DNA of 64,000 bases from an uncultured Mollicutes bacterium (GCA_900545015.1 UQXJ01000003.1:21885-85884), one strand, 5' to 3'. Counted from the stretch's first letter, positions 36,916-44,520 are shown. The notes: generated by a model from the letters alone, not told the origin. Numbers and translations are program-made.

Positions 36916-38280
36916 ATGAAAGAAAACAATAAAAAAGATGAAAAAATATTTTTCCAAGATGATAAGACTTATGTAGCTCAAGATGCAAATCTCTTTAAAG
37001 GTGATGAAAACGATTCTGTTGAACATCCTGTAACAAGCGCTGATGAAATCGCAAAAGAAGAAAAAGCCACTGAAGAGGAAGCTTTAGAATCTATTCGTCA
37101 TAAATGCAAATTTAAAGAAGAATATGTTCAAGAAAAAGCAATTTTAAGTGTCAATCACTTAAAACAATATTTCTTCTTTGGAAAAGGACCAACAAAATAT
37201 AAATTAAAAGCTGTTCATGATGTTTCATTTAAAGTTTATGAAGGTGAAACATTTGGTATTGTTGGAGAATCTGGTTGTGGTAAAACAACAACTGGACGTT
37301 CAATTATTAGATTATATGACATCACAAGTGGTTCAATTTATTATAAAGGCCAAAGAATTGCTGCTGGTAGTAGATGGAATGAAAAAGAAATTAAATACAC
37401 TTTAATTCGTAAGAATAAAATTTTAAAAGAATTAAAAGAATCTTTTAAAAAAGGTGAAATTGATGAAGCAACATATAATGCTAAAAAAGAAGAAGCAATT
37501 AAACATGCTAATGAAATTGTTAAAGTTCAAAAAGAAAAAATTAAGCAAATTAAGCATGATGATAAACATGTCGATCCTAAATTATTAAGAGAAATTCAAA
37601 TGATCTTCCAAGATCCAATTGATTCTCTTGATCCTAGAATGACTGTTGAAAGTATTATTAGTGAAGGATTGCAAATTCAAGGCTTTAAAAATAAAAAAGA
37701 AAATCATAAGAAAGTAGTTGAAGCTTTAGAAAGAGTTGGCTTAATTGAAGATTATGCTAATCGTTATCCACATGAATTCTCTGGTGGACAAAGACAAAGA
37801 ATTGGCATTGCTCGTGCACTAATTATGAATCCTAAATTATTGATTTGTGATGAACCAATTTCTGCACTTGATGTCTCGATTCGTGCTCAAATTATTAATT
37901 TACTTGATGATTTAAAGAAAGAAATTGGCCTTTCAATTATATTTATTGCTCATGACCTTTCTGTTGTTAAATATTTCTGCGATAGAATTGCTGTTATGTA
38001 TTTTGGTGAAATTGTTGAGCTTGCAACAAGTGATGAATTATTTAAGCATCCACTTCACCCTTATACAAAATCACTTCTGAGTGCAATTCCTCTTCCAAAT
38101 CCAGAACTTGAAAAGAAGAGAAAGAGAATTATTTATAATCCAGAAGAAGCACATGACTATAGTAAAGAAAAACCAAGAATGGTTGAAATCTTGCCTGGCC
38201 ATTTCATCTTAGCAAATACTGAAGAAATTGCTAAATATAAGGAAGAAATTAAAGAATTAGACCTTACTAATGTAAAATAG
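36916..38280 (+). CDS. oppF: Oligopeptide ABC transporter ATPase OppF
   Basis: 454 aa. An acidic N-terminal extension of about 80 residues leads to 'CKFKEEYVQEKAILSVNHLK', the same sequence that forms the linker in the fused copy. Walker A GESGCGKT (117-124), Gln232 in 'IFQDPIDSLDPR', signature FSGGQRQR and Walker B 'LLICDEPISALD' are complete. About 60 extra residues (around 'GSRWNEKEIKYT') sit between Walker A and Q-loop. It lacks the low-complexity tail and the DUF2188-like domain of copy 1. Last gene of opp operon 2. Within the gap to 38384 I see no clear terminator hairpin. Confidence 0.93.
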   Translation: MKENNKKDEKIFFQDDKTYVAQDANLFKGDENDSVEHPVTSADEIAKEEKATEEEALESIRHKCKFKEEYVQEKAILSVNHLKQYFFFGKGPTKYKLKAVHDVSFKVYEGETFGIVGESGCGKTTTGRSIIRLYDITSGSIYYKGQRIAAGSRWNEKEIKYTLIRKNKILKELKESFKKGEIDEATYNAKKEEAIKHANEIVKVQKEKIKQIKHDDKHVDPKLLREIQMIFQDPIDSLDPRMTVESIISEGLQIQGFKNKKENHKKVVEALERVGLIEDYANRYPHEFSGGQRQRIGIARALIMNPKLLICDEPISALDVSIRAQIINLLDDLKKEIGLSIIFIAHDLSVVKYFCDRIAVMYFGEIVELATSDELFKHPLHPYTKSLLSAIPLPNPELEKKRKRIIYNPEEAHDYSKEKPRMVEILPGHFILANTEEIAKYKEEIKELDLTNVK

Positions 38281-38318
38281 TGAAAATTTTTCAATAAAAA
38301 GTATAAAATTTTCAAAAA

Positions 38319-38335
38319 GTTAAGAAATTGTTAAA
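38319..38335 (+). promoter_or_regulatory. GTTAAG-N5-GTTAAA direct repeat upstream of the lysine-importer promoter
   Basis: Hexamers start 11 bp apart (38319 and 38330), ending 17 bp before the -35 box of the riboswitch transcript. This is the placement expected for an activator of the OmpR family. Confidence 0.5.
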
Positions 38336-38352
38336 AAAATAACAATTATTAA

Positions 38353-38380
38353 TTGACATAATATTTATTAGGTATAGACT
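38353..38380 (+). promoter_or_regulatory. Predicted promoter of the lysine importer
   Basis: Consensus TTGACA at 38353-38358; the -10 is probably TAGACT (38375-38380, 16 bp spacer), within TATAGACT. Transcription would start just before the riboswitch. Confidence 0.55.
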
Positions 38381-38387
38381 TTACACG

Positions 38388-38556
38388 TAAAGATTGATAG
38401 AGGCGCGATTTAAAAGAGTAGTTAGCGGAGGAGACATCCTATGAAACTAATGAAAGGTATGATCGCCGAAACAAATTTAAGGTATTAAATTTGATTGGTT
38501 TATGGGAGAACATCCCTATAAACTCCTAGAATTTCTAGAGGCGCTATCGGTGTAAA
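38388..38556 (+). ncRNA. Lysine riboswitch (L box)
   Basis: Conserved L-box landmarks appear in order: GATAGAGGCGCGA, AGAGTA, GGAG, ATGA, AAAGG, ATCGCCGAA, a GG-containing hairpin arm with GGGAGAACATCCC, and the closing GAGGCGCTATC. P1 is formed by ATTGATAG (38393) and CTATCGGT (38544). The AGAGGTGCG/GTCGCCGAAG signature is specific to the lysine class. A perfect terminator hairpin follows at 38572, so the arrangement is a transcriptional OFF switch: lysine binding should stop expression of the importer downstream. Confidence 0.93.
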
Positions 38557-38571
38557 TCCTTGTTTAATTTG

Positions 38572-38599
38572 AGATTGCATCGAGCGATGCAATCTTTTT
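38572..38599 (+). terminator. Riboswitch-controlled terminator
   Basis: Perfect 11-bp arms AGATTGCATCG and CGATGCAATCT, then TTTTT. The expression platform of the lysine riboswitch, 19 bp before the start of the binding-protein gene. Confidence 0.9.
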
Positions 38600-38617
38600 G
38601 TTAAAAAGGAGATTTAT

Positions 38618-39508
38618 ATGAAAAAGAGTATTTTAAAAGGTGCGTTACTTTCTTTAGCATTATGTTCATTAGGAACTGTTGTTTCATGTGGCGCAACAAG
38701 TGTTGATAATTCTAGATTAGTTATTGGAATGGAATGCAATTATCAACCATTCAATTGGACAGAACAAAAATCAAATGAATTTACATTAAAAATTGATGGA
38801 ACAAATGATTTTGCTGATGGTTATGATATCGCAGTTGCTAAATATTTAAGTGAAGACTTAAATAAAGAAGTAGTTATTAAAAGACTTGAATGGGGTTCAC
38901 TTATTCCTAGTTTAAATAGTGGTGAAATCAATATGGTTTTAGCTGGTATGACAAACACTGAAGAAAGAAGACAAGCAATCGACTTCACAAATCCATATTT
39001 ATCAAGTGAATTAGCATTTTTAGTAAGAACATCTGATGTTGATTCTTCTATTGGCACAAAGGAAAATCCAGCTAGTTATAGTGAATTATTAAATATTTTT
39101 AATGGTAAAAGTCTTGTTTGCCAAGCAAATGTTGTTGGCGATGATTTTATTGAAACTTATTTTGTAAATAATAACGAAGGAAAAACAATTAGACATTCAG
39201 CTGCTCAAAATTCTTATCCTCTTGCAGCAAATGATGTTTTAGGTGGAATTAGTTTTGCAATGCCAGCAGAACTTCCTGTTATTGAAGCAATGACAAATTT
39301 AAATAAAGATAAATTAAGAGTTTTATATTGTGTTTATACAAAATTCTTAAGCGCCGATGATATAAACGGATTAAGTGTTTCTATTGGAATTAAAAAAGGA
39401 AATGAAGAATTAAAAGAAGAACTTAATACTTCGTTAAGTAAACTCTCTAATGAAAAAAGAGGTGTAATGATGGGGGCAGCAGCTAAAAGATCTGCTAATA
39501 ACGCTTAA
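38618..39508 (+). CDS. Lysine ABC importer, substrate-binding lipoprotein
   Basis: 296 aa, AAAGGAG upstream. The signal peptide ends at lipobox VVSC. It has the family 3 solute-binding signature: 'LVIGMECNYQPFNW', then 'DGYDIAVAKYLSEDL', and 'INMVLAGMTNTEERR' followed by 'IDFTNPYL', as in polar amino-acid binding proteins. Arg in 'TEERR' and Asp in 'DGYDIA' are the residues that hold the alpha-amino and carboxyl groups in this family. The riboswitch upstream makes lysine the likely ligand. Its stop overlaps the permease start (TAATG). Confidence 0.9.
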   Translation: MKKSILKGALLSLALCSLGTVVSCGATSVDNSRLVIGMECNYQPFNWTEQKSNEFTLKIDGTNDFADGYDIAVAKYLSEDLNKEVVIKRLEWGSLIPSLNSGEINMVLAGMTNTEERRQAIDFTNPYLSSELAFLVRTSDVDSSIGTKENPASYSELLNIFNGKSLVCQANVVGDDFIETYFVNNNEGKTIRHSAAQNSYPLAANDVLGGISFAMPAELPVIEAMTNLNKDKLRVLYCVYTKFLSADDINGLSVSIGIKKGNEELKEELNTSLSKLSNEKRGVMMGAAAKRSANNA

Positions 39509-40290
39509 TGATAGACTTTGGTAAATTATTTAATCTTTGGGGCGAGAATGCTGCAGTTATTGGTTATGGTGTTTTAAGTACCATAATCTTATCTGTAGTT
39601 GGTACTTTAGTTGGCTTAGTTTTAGGTATTTTTCTTGCTTATGGAAAAAATATAAAAATTAAAGGAACGGATAACTGGGCAATTAAAGGACTTAAAGGAC
39701 TTTGCTTAGGAGTATGTAATATTTATTCAACAGTTTTAAGAGGAACTCCAATGATGGTCCAAGCTCTTATATTTAAGTTTGGATGCTCAGCGATTGGATT
39801 AAATTGGTCAAATATCTATTTCCAAGGTGAAATCAATAACGTAATTAATGGTTGGCTCTTTGCTGGCTTGATTGTAATTACATTCAATACAGCAGCTTAT
39901 ATGGGTGAAATTGTTAAGAGTGGATTAAATGGCGTTGATAAAGGGCAAATTGAAGGTGCTAGAAGTTTAGGAATGTCTAGTGCAAGAACTAGTATTTCAA
40001 TTATCCTTCCTCAAGCATTAAGAAATGCTCTTCCAACAATTGGAAATGAATTAATTGTAAATATTAAGGATTCAAGCGTTTTAAACGTAATATCTGTTAC
40101 AGAATTATTCTATCGTTTGAATTTAGTTGCTGGTAAATCATATGCTTATATGGAATCTTATATCATTCTTGCTGTAATTTATTTAGCATTAACACTCGTT
40201 GCTTCATTAATTTTAAAATTAATTGAAAAGAAAATGGATGGAGTTAAATTCTCGTTGAATCCATTTAGATTTAATAGGAACAAATTATAA
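39508..40290 (+). CDS. Lysine ABC importer, permease (HisM/PAAT type)
   Basis: 260 aa with the usual polar-amino-acid permease layout: helix 1 at about 17-41, the substrate-gate motif 'YSTVLRGTPMMVQALIFKFG', 'NTAAYMGEIVKSGLNGVDKGQIEGARSLG' split here only for reference as the EAA coupling loop at about residues 130-158, and 'ALRNALPTIGNEL' after it. It overlaps the binding-protein gene by one base and the ATPase gene by one base (ATAATG), so the three genes are translationally coupled. No Shine-Dalgarno of its own is needed. Confidence 0.92.
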   Translation: MIDFGKLFNLWGENAAVIGYGVLSTIILSVVGTLVGLVLGIFLAYGKNIKIKGTDNWAIKGLKGLCLGVCNIYSTVLRGTPMMVQALIFKFGCSAIGLNWSNIYFQGEINNVINGWLFAGLIVITFNTAAYMGEIVKSGLNGVDKGQIEGARSLGMSSARTSISIILPQALRNALPTIGNELIVNIKDSSVLNVISVTELFYRLNLVAGKSYAYMESYIILAVIYLALTLVASLILKLIEKKMDGVKFSLNPFRFNRNKL

Positions 40291-41300
40291 TGGAAAATTC
40301 AAATAAAGAAGTAATATTAAGTATTAAAAATATAGCTAAATTCTTTGATACAACTAAAGTATTAAAAGATATCTCTCTTGATGTTTATAGAGGAGATGTT
40401 ATTGCTATTATTGGTCCAAGTGGAAGTGGAAAATCAACATTCTTAAGATGCTTAAATTTACTTGAAGAACCTACTAGAGGTACTTTAAGTTATAAAGATA
40501 ATACTTATTTTAATATTACGAAATGTAAAGATGATTTTGTTGATTACCCTTCATATAGAGCAGCTAAAGCAGCCTATAAAGAGAAATTAATTGAAACAGA
40601 AGATAACTTAGCTATCTATCAAAACAAATATATTGAAGATAAAAGCAATAAAGAATTATTAAAAAAGATTAAAGAAGCTAAAAAAGAATTTAAAGAAGTT
40701 AGAAAACATCCAATTTTAAAAAGAGATTATTTTGATAGCGAAGCTTATAAAGAAGCAATAAAAGAATCTCCTAGTTTCTCTATTTCAAACAAAGAAATAA
40801 ATGAAATGAGAACAAAGGTTACAATGGTTTTCCAATCATTTAATTTATTCAATAATATGAATGTATTAGAAAATTGTATTTTAGCACAAACTGTTGTGTT
40901 GAAAAGAAGTAGAGAAGAAGCTAAAGAAAAGGCTATTAAACATTTAACTAGCGTTAATATGCAAGATAGAATGAATTATCGCATTAGTGAACTTAGCGGT
41001 GGCCAAAAACAACGTGTAGCTATTGCTAGAGCTCTTTGTATGGATCCAGATATTATTTTATTTGATGAACCAACAAGTGCTCTTGATCCTGAAATGGTTG
41101 ATGAAGTTCTTAACGTTATGAAAAAACTTGCTAGTGAAGGCATGACAATGCTAGTTGTAACTCATGAAATGAACTTTGCTATGAATGTTGCAAATAAAGT
41201 AGTATTTATGGATAAAGGATTAGTAGTAGAAAGTGGAGATCCTAAAGAAGTATTAACAAATCCACAAACTGATAGATTAAAAGAGTTCTTAAATAAGTAA
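40290..41300 (+). CDS. Lysine ABC importer, ATPase with unusual insertion
   Basis: 336 aa against about 245 for GlnQ/HisP-type ATPases. Walker A GPSGSGKST is at 42-50, the Q-loop Gln at 182 ('VFQSFNLF'), signature 'LSGGQKQR' at about 235 and Walker B 'IILFDEPTSALD'. Walker A and Q-loop are normally about 47 residues apart; here the distance is 140. The extra about 90 residues (Lys/Glu-rich, 'YRAAKAAYKEKLIE', 'KKIKEAKKEFKEVRKH') look helical. The same region of OppF also carries extra sequence. Core motifs are intact, so the enzyme should be active. Last gene of the riboswitch operon. Confidence 0.92.
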   Translation: MENSNKEVILSIKNIAKFFDTTKVLKDISLDVYRGDVIAIIGPSGSGKSTFLRCLNLLEEPTRGTLSYKDNTYFNITKCKDDFVDYPSYRAAKAAYKEKLIETEDNLAIYQNKYIEDKSNKELLKKIKEAKKEFKEVRKHPILKRDYFDSEAYKEAIKESPSFSISNKEINEMRTKVTMVFQSFNLFNNMNVLENCILAQTVVLKRSREEAKEKAIKHLTSVNMQDRMNYRISELSGGQKQRVAIARALCMDPDIILFDEPTSALDPEMVDEVLNVMKKLASEGMTMLVVTHEMNFAMNVANKVVFMDKGLVVESGDPKEVLTNPQTDRLKEFLNK

Positions 41301-41315
41301 TTTCTTTATATGAAT

Positions 41316-41370
41316 GTACTAAAAAAGTACTAATAATCTACTAATAAACTACTAGATATGTACTAAAATT
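41316..41370. repeat. Five tandem 11-bp repeats, (G/C)TACTAAnnnn
   Basis: Units begin at 41316, 41327, 41338, 41349 and 41360, each exactly 11 bp: GTACTAAAAAA, GTACTAATAAT, CTACTAATAAA, CTACTAGATAT, GTACTAAAATT. They fill the gap between the convergent lysine-importer ATPase and sirtuin genes. The period equals about one helical turn, so a protein could bind all five on one face. Confidence 0.8.
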
Positions 41371-42100
41371 ATTTCAATTGGCGAAAAACTTCGCCAATTT
41401 TTTCATTTATTTCTAATTTAATTTCTCTTGAAATTGGAAGGTGGTCTTTATTTATTACTACTATATTTCCACCATAGAAATAGTCAATTAATCCTGCTGC
41501 AGGATAAACATTTAATGAAGTCCCTGCAACTATTAAAAGGTCTGCTTCTTGAAGAGCAATAACGGATCTAGCAATTATGTATTCGTTTAAAGGCTCTTCA
41601 TATAAAACTACATTAGGCTTTATGACTCCACCGCATTTTGGGCAAATAGGAATGAAATCCTTTGAATTTTCTATAAAATCAAGTGGATAAGATCGACCAC
41701 ATTTTTCACAAAAATTTCTATGAATAGAACCATGAAGTTCGATAACATTTTTACTTCCGGCCATTTGATGTAAGCCATCAATGTTTTGTGTAATGATAGT
41801 AATCTTTTTTCCTTCTTTTTCCTTCTTACTTAAATAGTTATGACAATCATTAGGCTTAGCATCTTTATTTATCATAAATTCTTTATAAAATTTAAAGAAA
41901 TTTTCTGTATTATTTTCAAAATATGAGTGTGAAAGCATGACTTCATAAGGCACATCAAACTTTGATTTTAAAGAATATAATCCATCTTTGCTTCTAAAAT
42001 CTTTTATGCCACTTTCGGTTGATACACCAGCTCCACCAAAGAAAACTATCTTCTTTGCATTGTCTATGAGCTCTTGGAGTTTTTCAATTTTATTTTCCAT
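41369..42100 (-). CDS. cobB: NAD-dependent protein deacylase, Sir2 family
   Basis: 243 aa, normal length for a bacterial class U/III sirtuin. NAD site 'GGAGVSTESGIKDFRS' at 22-37, 'TQNIDGLH' at 104-111 with catalytic His123 in 'ELHGS', four zinc Cys (131, 134, 153, 156) and 'AGTSLNVYPAA' near 192-202. It removes acyl groups from lysines in cytoplasmic proteins using NAD. The gene is single and convergent with the lysine importer. There is no Shine-Dalgarno: TATAAT lies 7 nt before the ATG, so its mRNA is probably leaderless. Confidence 0.95.
   Translation of the reverse strand: MENKIEKLQELIDNAKKIVFFGGAGVSTESGIKDFRSKDGLYSLKSKFDVPYEVMLSHSYFENNTENFFKFYKEFMINKDAKPNDCHNYLSKKEKEGKKITIITQNIDGLHQMAGSKNVIELHGSIHRNFCEKCGRSYPLDFIENSKDFIPICPKCGGVIKPNVVLYEEPLNEYIIARSVIALQEADLLIVAGTSLNVYPAAGLIDYFYGGNIVVINKDHLPISREIKLEINEKIGEVFRQLK
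41376..41403 (+). terminator. Terminator of the lysine operon, inside the sirtuin 3' end
   Basis: Perfect 10-bp arms AATTGGCGAA and TTCGCCAATT with loop AAAC and a T run to 41403. On the plus strand it ends the importer transcript; on the minus strand the same bases encode the last residues of the sirtuin. Confidence 0.75.
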
Positions 42101-42107
42101 GGCAAAT

Positions 42108-42113
42108 ATTATA
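42108..42113 (-). promoter_or_regulatory. -10 box 7 nt before the sirtuin start (leaderless mRNA)
   Basis: Minus-strand TATAAT at 42113-42108; the interval to the ATG (42107-42101) is 7 nt, so the transcript should begin at or next to the A of the start codon. Confidence 0.55.
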
Positions 42114-42184
42114 AAACTTCAAAAATAAAATAAGCATATTTCTTTGTTTATAGATTAAAAAAATAATGCCATAATAATACGGAT

Positions 42185-42268
42185 GAATCAGTGGCGGAAT
42201 GGTAGACGCGTTAGTTTCAGAAGCTAATGAAGAAATTCATGCAAGTTCAAGTCTTGTCTGGTTCACCA
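42185..42268 (+). tRNA. tRNA-Leu (anticodon CAG)
   Basis: Acceptor arms GAATCAG (42185-42191) and CTGGTTC (42258-42264) pair fully with one G-U; A73 and encoded CCA end at 42268. D stem GCG/CGC; anticodon stem TTAGT/GCTAA with loop TTCAGAA and anticodon CAG at 42218-42220; a long variable arm (TGAA...TTCA) as required for Leu; T arm with TTCAAGT loop. A terminator follows at 42283. Confidence 0.93.
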
Positions 42269-42282
42269 ACCTTATTAGAATC

Positions 42283-42310
42283 AATCCTGCGATAAAATGT
42301 AGGATTTTTT
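42283..42310 (+). terminator. Terminator after tRNA-Leu
   Basis: Arms AATCCTGC and GTAGGATT (one G-T pair) followed by TTTTTT. Confidence 0.7.
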
Positions 42311-42361
42311 ATTTTTTACAAGAATTTAACATTACAAGTAGATTAAATATAGAATTTTCTA

Positions 42362-42403
42362 TTATAAAAATAAAACTATTATAAAAACTATCTTTATAAT
42401 TTA
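42362..42403. repeat. Left copy of a ~42-bp direct repeat
   Basis: An A/T-rich sequence including AAATAAAACTATTATAAAA and CTATCTTTATAATTTA that recurs at 42957-42998 with one inserted A and a small difference at its left edge. The pair brackets the hairpin at 42406 and the insertion-sequence remnant. Confidence 0.75.
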
Positions 42404-42405
42404 AG

Positions 42406-42455
42406 AAGTTAAGGGGGTATTTTTTGAAAAAATGAAAAATATACCCCCTTAACTT
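42406..42455. repeat. 15-bp perfect inverted repeat in non-coding DNA
   Basis: Arms AAGTTAAGGGGGTAT (42406-42420) and ATACCCCCTTAACTT (42441-42455) around a 20-nt A/T loop. There is no T run after it, so it is not an ordinary terminator. Downstream, a short frame from 42474 (MMVNSNPAEITKNKLLKSLF) is interrupted by the insertion-sequence remnant after about 17 codons; it may be the start of a broken gene. Confidence 0.6.
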
Positions 42456-42601
42456 GATAAATACCCATTTAAAATGATGGTCAATTCCAATCCAGCAGAA
42501 ATTACAAAAAATAAATTATTAAAATCTCTTTTTGCAGTTACGTGGCGAAATTATTTAATTAAGCCCTATTTTTTACCATAAAATCCCTATATTGTAGCTT
42601 T

Positions 42602-42825
42602 TTATGTGTAGATAATGCTCTTTCGATAAAAAGTGGGCTTTTTATTGATCTTCATCGAAGGTTGAAGAATAAACCAAGTAAGATTTAACTGATCTTGCAA
42701 TTTCCCTACGTTGAAGTTCTTATGCCTTTTTAAAAACTCTCTAATTAAGCTGTGCATTTTATTAGTGATTCTTCACAATCGTAAAAATTATGATATTTTC
42801 TATCATTGTTGTCTTTCTTTTTCAT
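42602..42825 (-). pseudogene. Transposase fragment (N- and C-terminal pieces, frameshifted)
   Basis: The N-terminal piece runs 42825-42745 (26 codons, 'KYHNFYDCEESLIKC'), comparable to 'KCHNFYENNDVMNEYK' in the transposase at 63806. The C-terminal piece runs 42742-42602 in a different frame and ends at a TAA. An internal deletion of most of the gene plus a frame change has destroyed it. Confidence 0.7.
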
Positions 42826-42889
42826 AGCGGTTGGGTATTCTGTTGAAGCCTACCACCCAACCGCTAAGAAAGATTAGTAGGCTTCAACA
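42825..42889 (-). promoter_or_regulatory. Interleaved inverted repeats at the (pseudo)transposase start
   Basis: On the minus strand: arm A TGTTGAAGCCTAC (42889-42877, complement sense), arm B (42866-42855, TAGCGGTTGGGT), arm A' (42853-42841), arm B' (42836-42825, ACCCAACCGCTA), with the ATG beginning at the last base of B'. Order A-B-A'-B' with 13-bp and 12-bp perfect pairings. The same order is found at 63736-63802 with compensated differences. Confidence 0.75.
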
Positions 42890-42956
42890 AAAATCTCACA
42901 CTAATTATATCAGCAAGTTACTCAACTGCAATCACCACGTAACTGCAAAAAAGGAT

Positions 42957-42998
42957 ATTAAAAATAAAACTATTATAAAAAACTATCTTTATAATTTA
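42957..42998. repeat. Right copy of the ~42-bp direct repeat
   Basis: Mate of 42362-42403, directly after the insertion-sequence remnant. After it, up to 43214, only a 27-codon frame at 43023-43106 (MDILNLQDRINLKNDKDIII) is seen, with no support as a gene. Confidence 0.75.
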
Positions 42999-43214
42999 TG
43001 ATTTGAAAAAATAAGTGAAACCATGGATATTTTAAATTTACAAGATCGCATTAATCTAAAAAATGACAAAGATATTATCATTAGTAAACTTTGGGATACT
43101 TTTTAATTTTTCCTTTACTTAAAAATATAAATAAAACCTCTAAGTAAAATTTTTAATTACAAATTTAACTTAAAGCAATTTATAATATGTTTAAGTAAAG
43201 GAGAAATACATATT

Positions 43215-44369
43215 ATGATGAGATTATATTCCGATAGAGCTGGCTTTATCTATCATGTTCAATCAGATTATGATTGCTTTGTTCCAAAACCATTAGATGA
43301 AATTACTCTGAATTACGATAAGGAGTTAATAAATTTATTAAGTGAAGCAAATAATCTAATTGGAAAATTAGATGGAATTGCTATTAATTTACCAGACAGG
43401 GATATTTTTATCTCTAAATATGTTGAGAAAGAAGCTGTTTTGTCTTCACAAATCGAAGGAACGCAAGCTTCATTATCTGATGTATTTCAATTCAATAAAA
43501 TTAATGGAGAAAAAAGAAAAGAGACAGAAGAAATAGTAAATTATACGCGCGCATTAAATTACGGAATAAAACTTTTAGGAAAATTACCTATTTCAATAAG
43601 ATATTTTAAGGAACTTCATAATATATTATTAGAAGGAGTTAGGGGTGAAAATAAAAATTCAGGTGAAATAAGACATTCACAAAATTGGATTGGACCGAAA
43701 GGGTGCACATTAGCTAATGCTTCGTTTGTACCACCGTCAGTTGATCTAATGAACCAAGCTTTGTATAAACTCGAAAAATATATGAATGAAGATTGTAATG
43801 TTGATGCATTACTACGAATTGGCTTGATACATTATCAATTTGAAACTATTCATCCTTTTTTAGATGGGAATGGTAGACTTGGTAGATTATTAATTTCACT
43901 TTGGTTATACAATTTTAATTATTTAAAATACCCTTTACTCTATTTAAGCTTATATTTTAAGCAAAATAGAACCGAATATTATGGATTACTGATGGACGTT
44001 CGATTTAAAGGAAAATATGAAGAATGGCTTAAATTTTTCTTAAGAGGCATTATTGAAATGGCTAATAACTCTATTCTTACAATAAAAAGAATTACTTCAC
44101 TTAAAAAGAAAATCGAATATAGCATTTATGAATTAAAAGCAAAAAATAAAGACAATTTAATTTCTTCAATTAATTTTATTTTTAAACATCCATATTTTGA
44201 TTCAAATGATTTAAGAGAATATTTAAATATTTCTAAACCTACAGTTTCTAATATTATTGGAACTCTATGTAAATTAAACGTTGTTTCTCCGACATCAAAT
44301 AAGCAAAGATACATTACATATAAATTTGATGAGTATATTACAATTTTAGAAGAAGGAACTGAAATTTAA
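43215..44369 (+). CDS. Fic-domain protein (class II AMP-transferase type) with winged helix
   Basis: 384 aa, AAGGAG upstream; the ATG at 43215 or the adjacent one at 43218 is the start. The catalytic Fic motif HPFLDGNGRLGR begins at His213, complete (HPFx[D/E]GNGRxxR), so it should transfer AMP from ATP to a target hydroxyl. The N-terminal inhibitory motif SSQIEG (Glu81, S-x-x-x-E-G) marks the self-inhibited class II type. Residues about 315-384 are a winged helix ('FDSNDLREYLNISKPTVSNI'), typical of Fic/DUF4172-like proteins that also bind DNA. It lies alone between the insertion-sequence remnant and an ATPase gene, with no antitoxin partner visible. Target unknown. Confidence 0.9.
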   Translation: MMRLYSDRAGFIYHVQSDYDCFVPKPLDEITLNYDKELINLLSEANNLIGKLDGIAINLPDRDIFISKYVEKEAVLSSQIEGTQASLSDVFQFNKINGEKRKETEEIVNYTRALNYGIKLLGKLPISIRYFKELHNILLEGVRGENKNSGEIRHSQNWIGPKGCTLANASFVPPSVDLMNQALYKLEKYMNEDCNVDALLRIGLIHYQFETIHPFLDGNGRLGRLLISLWLYNFNYLKYPLLYLSLYFKQNRTEYYGLLMDVRFKGKYEEWLKFFLRGIIEMANNSILTIKRITSLKKKIEYSIYELKAKNKDNLISSINFIFKHPYFDSNDLREYLNISKPTVSNIIGTLCKLNVVSPTSNKQRYITYKFDEYITILEEGTEI

Positions 44370-44520
44370 TAAGAGCGAAAATTAGCTTTAGGTTGTTTTA
44401 TTTTGAGATTTTGATAAAAACAATAATTTGGTTTCAATTAGAATTTTATTTTTATGTTAAAGAGGGATTTAAATTAAAGTAAGTCTTTAATTTTTCGTTT
44501 CAATTACGTATGAATTTTTT

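Larger units (their letters stand above)
42526..42954 (-). mobile_element. Internally deleted insertion-sequence remnant (MITE-like, ~429 bp)
   Basis: Terminal inverted repeats CTTTTTGCAGTTACGTGG (42528-42545) and its complement ending 42954 (with GCAAAAAAGG). They match the terminal repeat of the element at 63670. Read on the minus strand it has, in order: terminal repeat, interleaved inverted-repeat leader, transposase N-terminus (MKKKDNNDRKYHNFYD), then in another frame a transposase-like C-terminus (EFLKRHKNFNVGKLQDQL), and the other terminal repeat. The catalytic middle is missing. It could still be moved in trans by the full element. I find no clear target-site duplication. Confidence 0.8.

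Noticed and set aside
42199..42384. 61-codon plus-strand frame
   Set aside because: It lies mostly inside the tRNA-Leu gene and its terminator and has no ribosome site.
43023..43106. 27-codon frame MDILNLQDRINLKN
   Set aside because: No Shine-Dalgarno and no recognisable family; may be a scrap of a broken gene but cannot be supported.
44433..44520. Two GTTTCAATTA-containing segments
   Set aside because: Only two imperfect copies at different lengths; could be chance in A/T-rich DNA.
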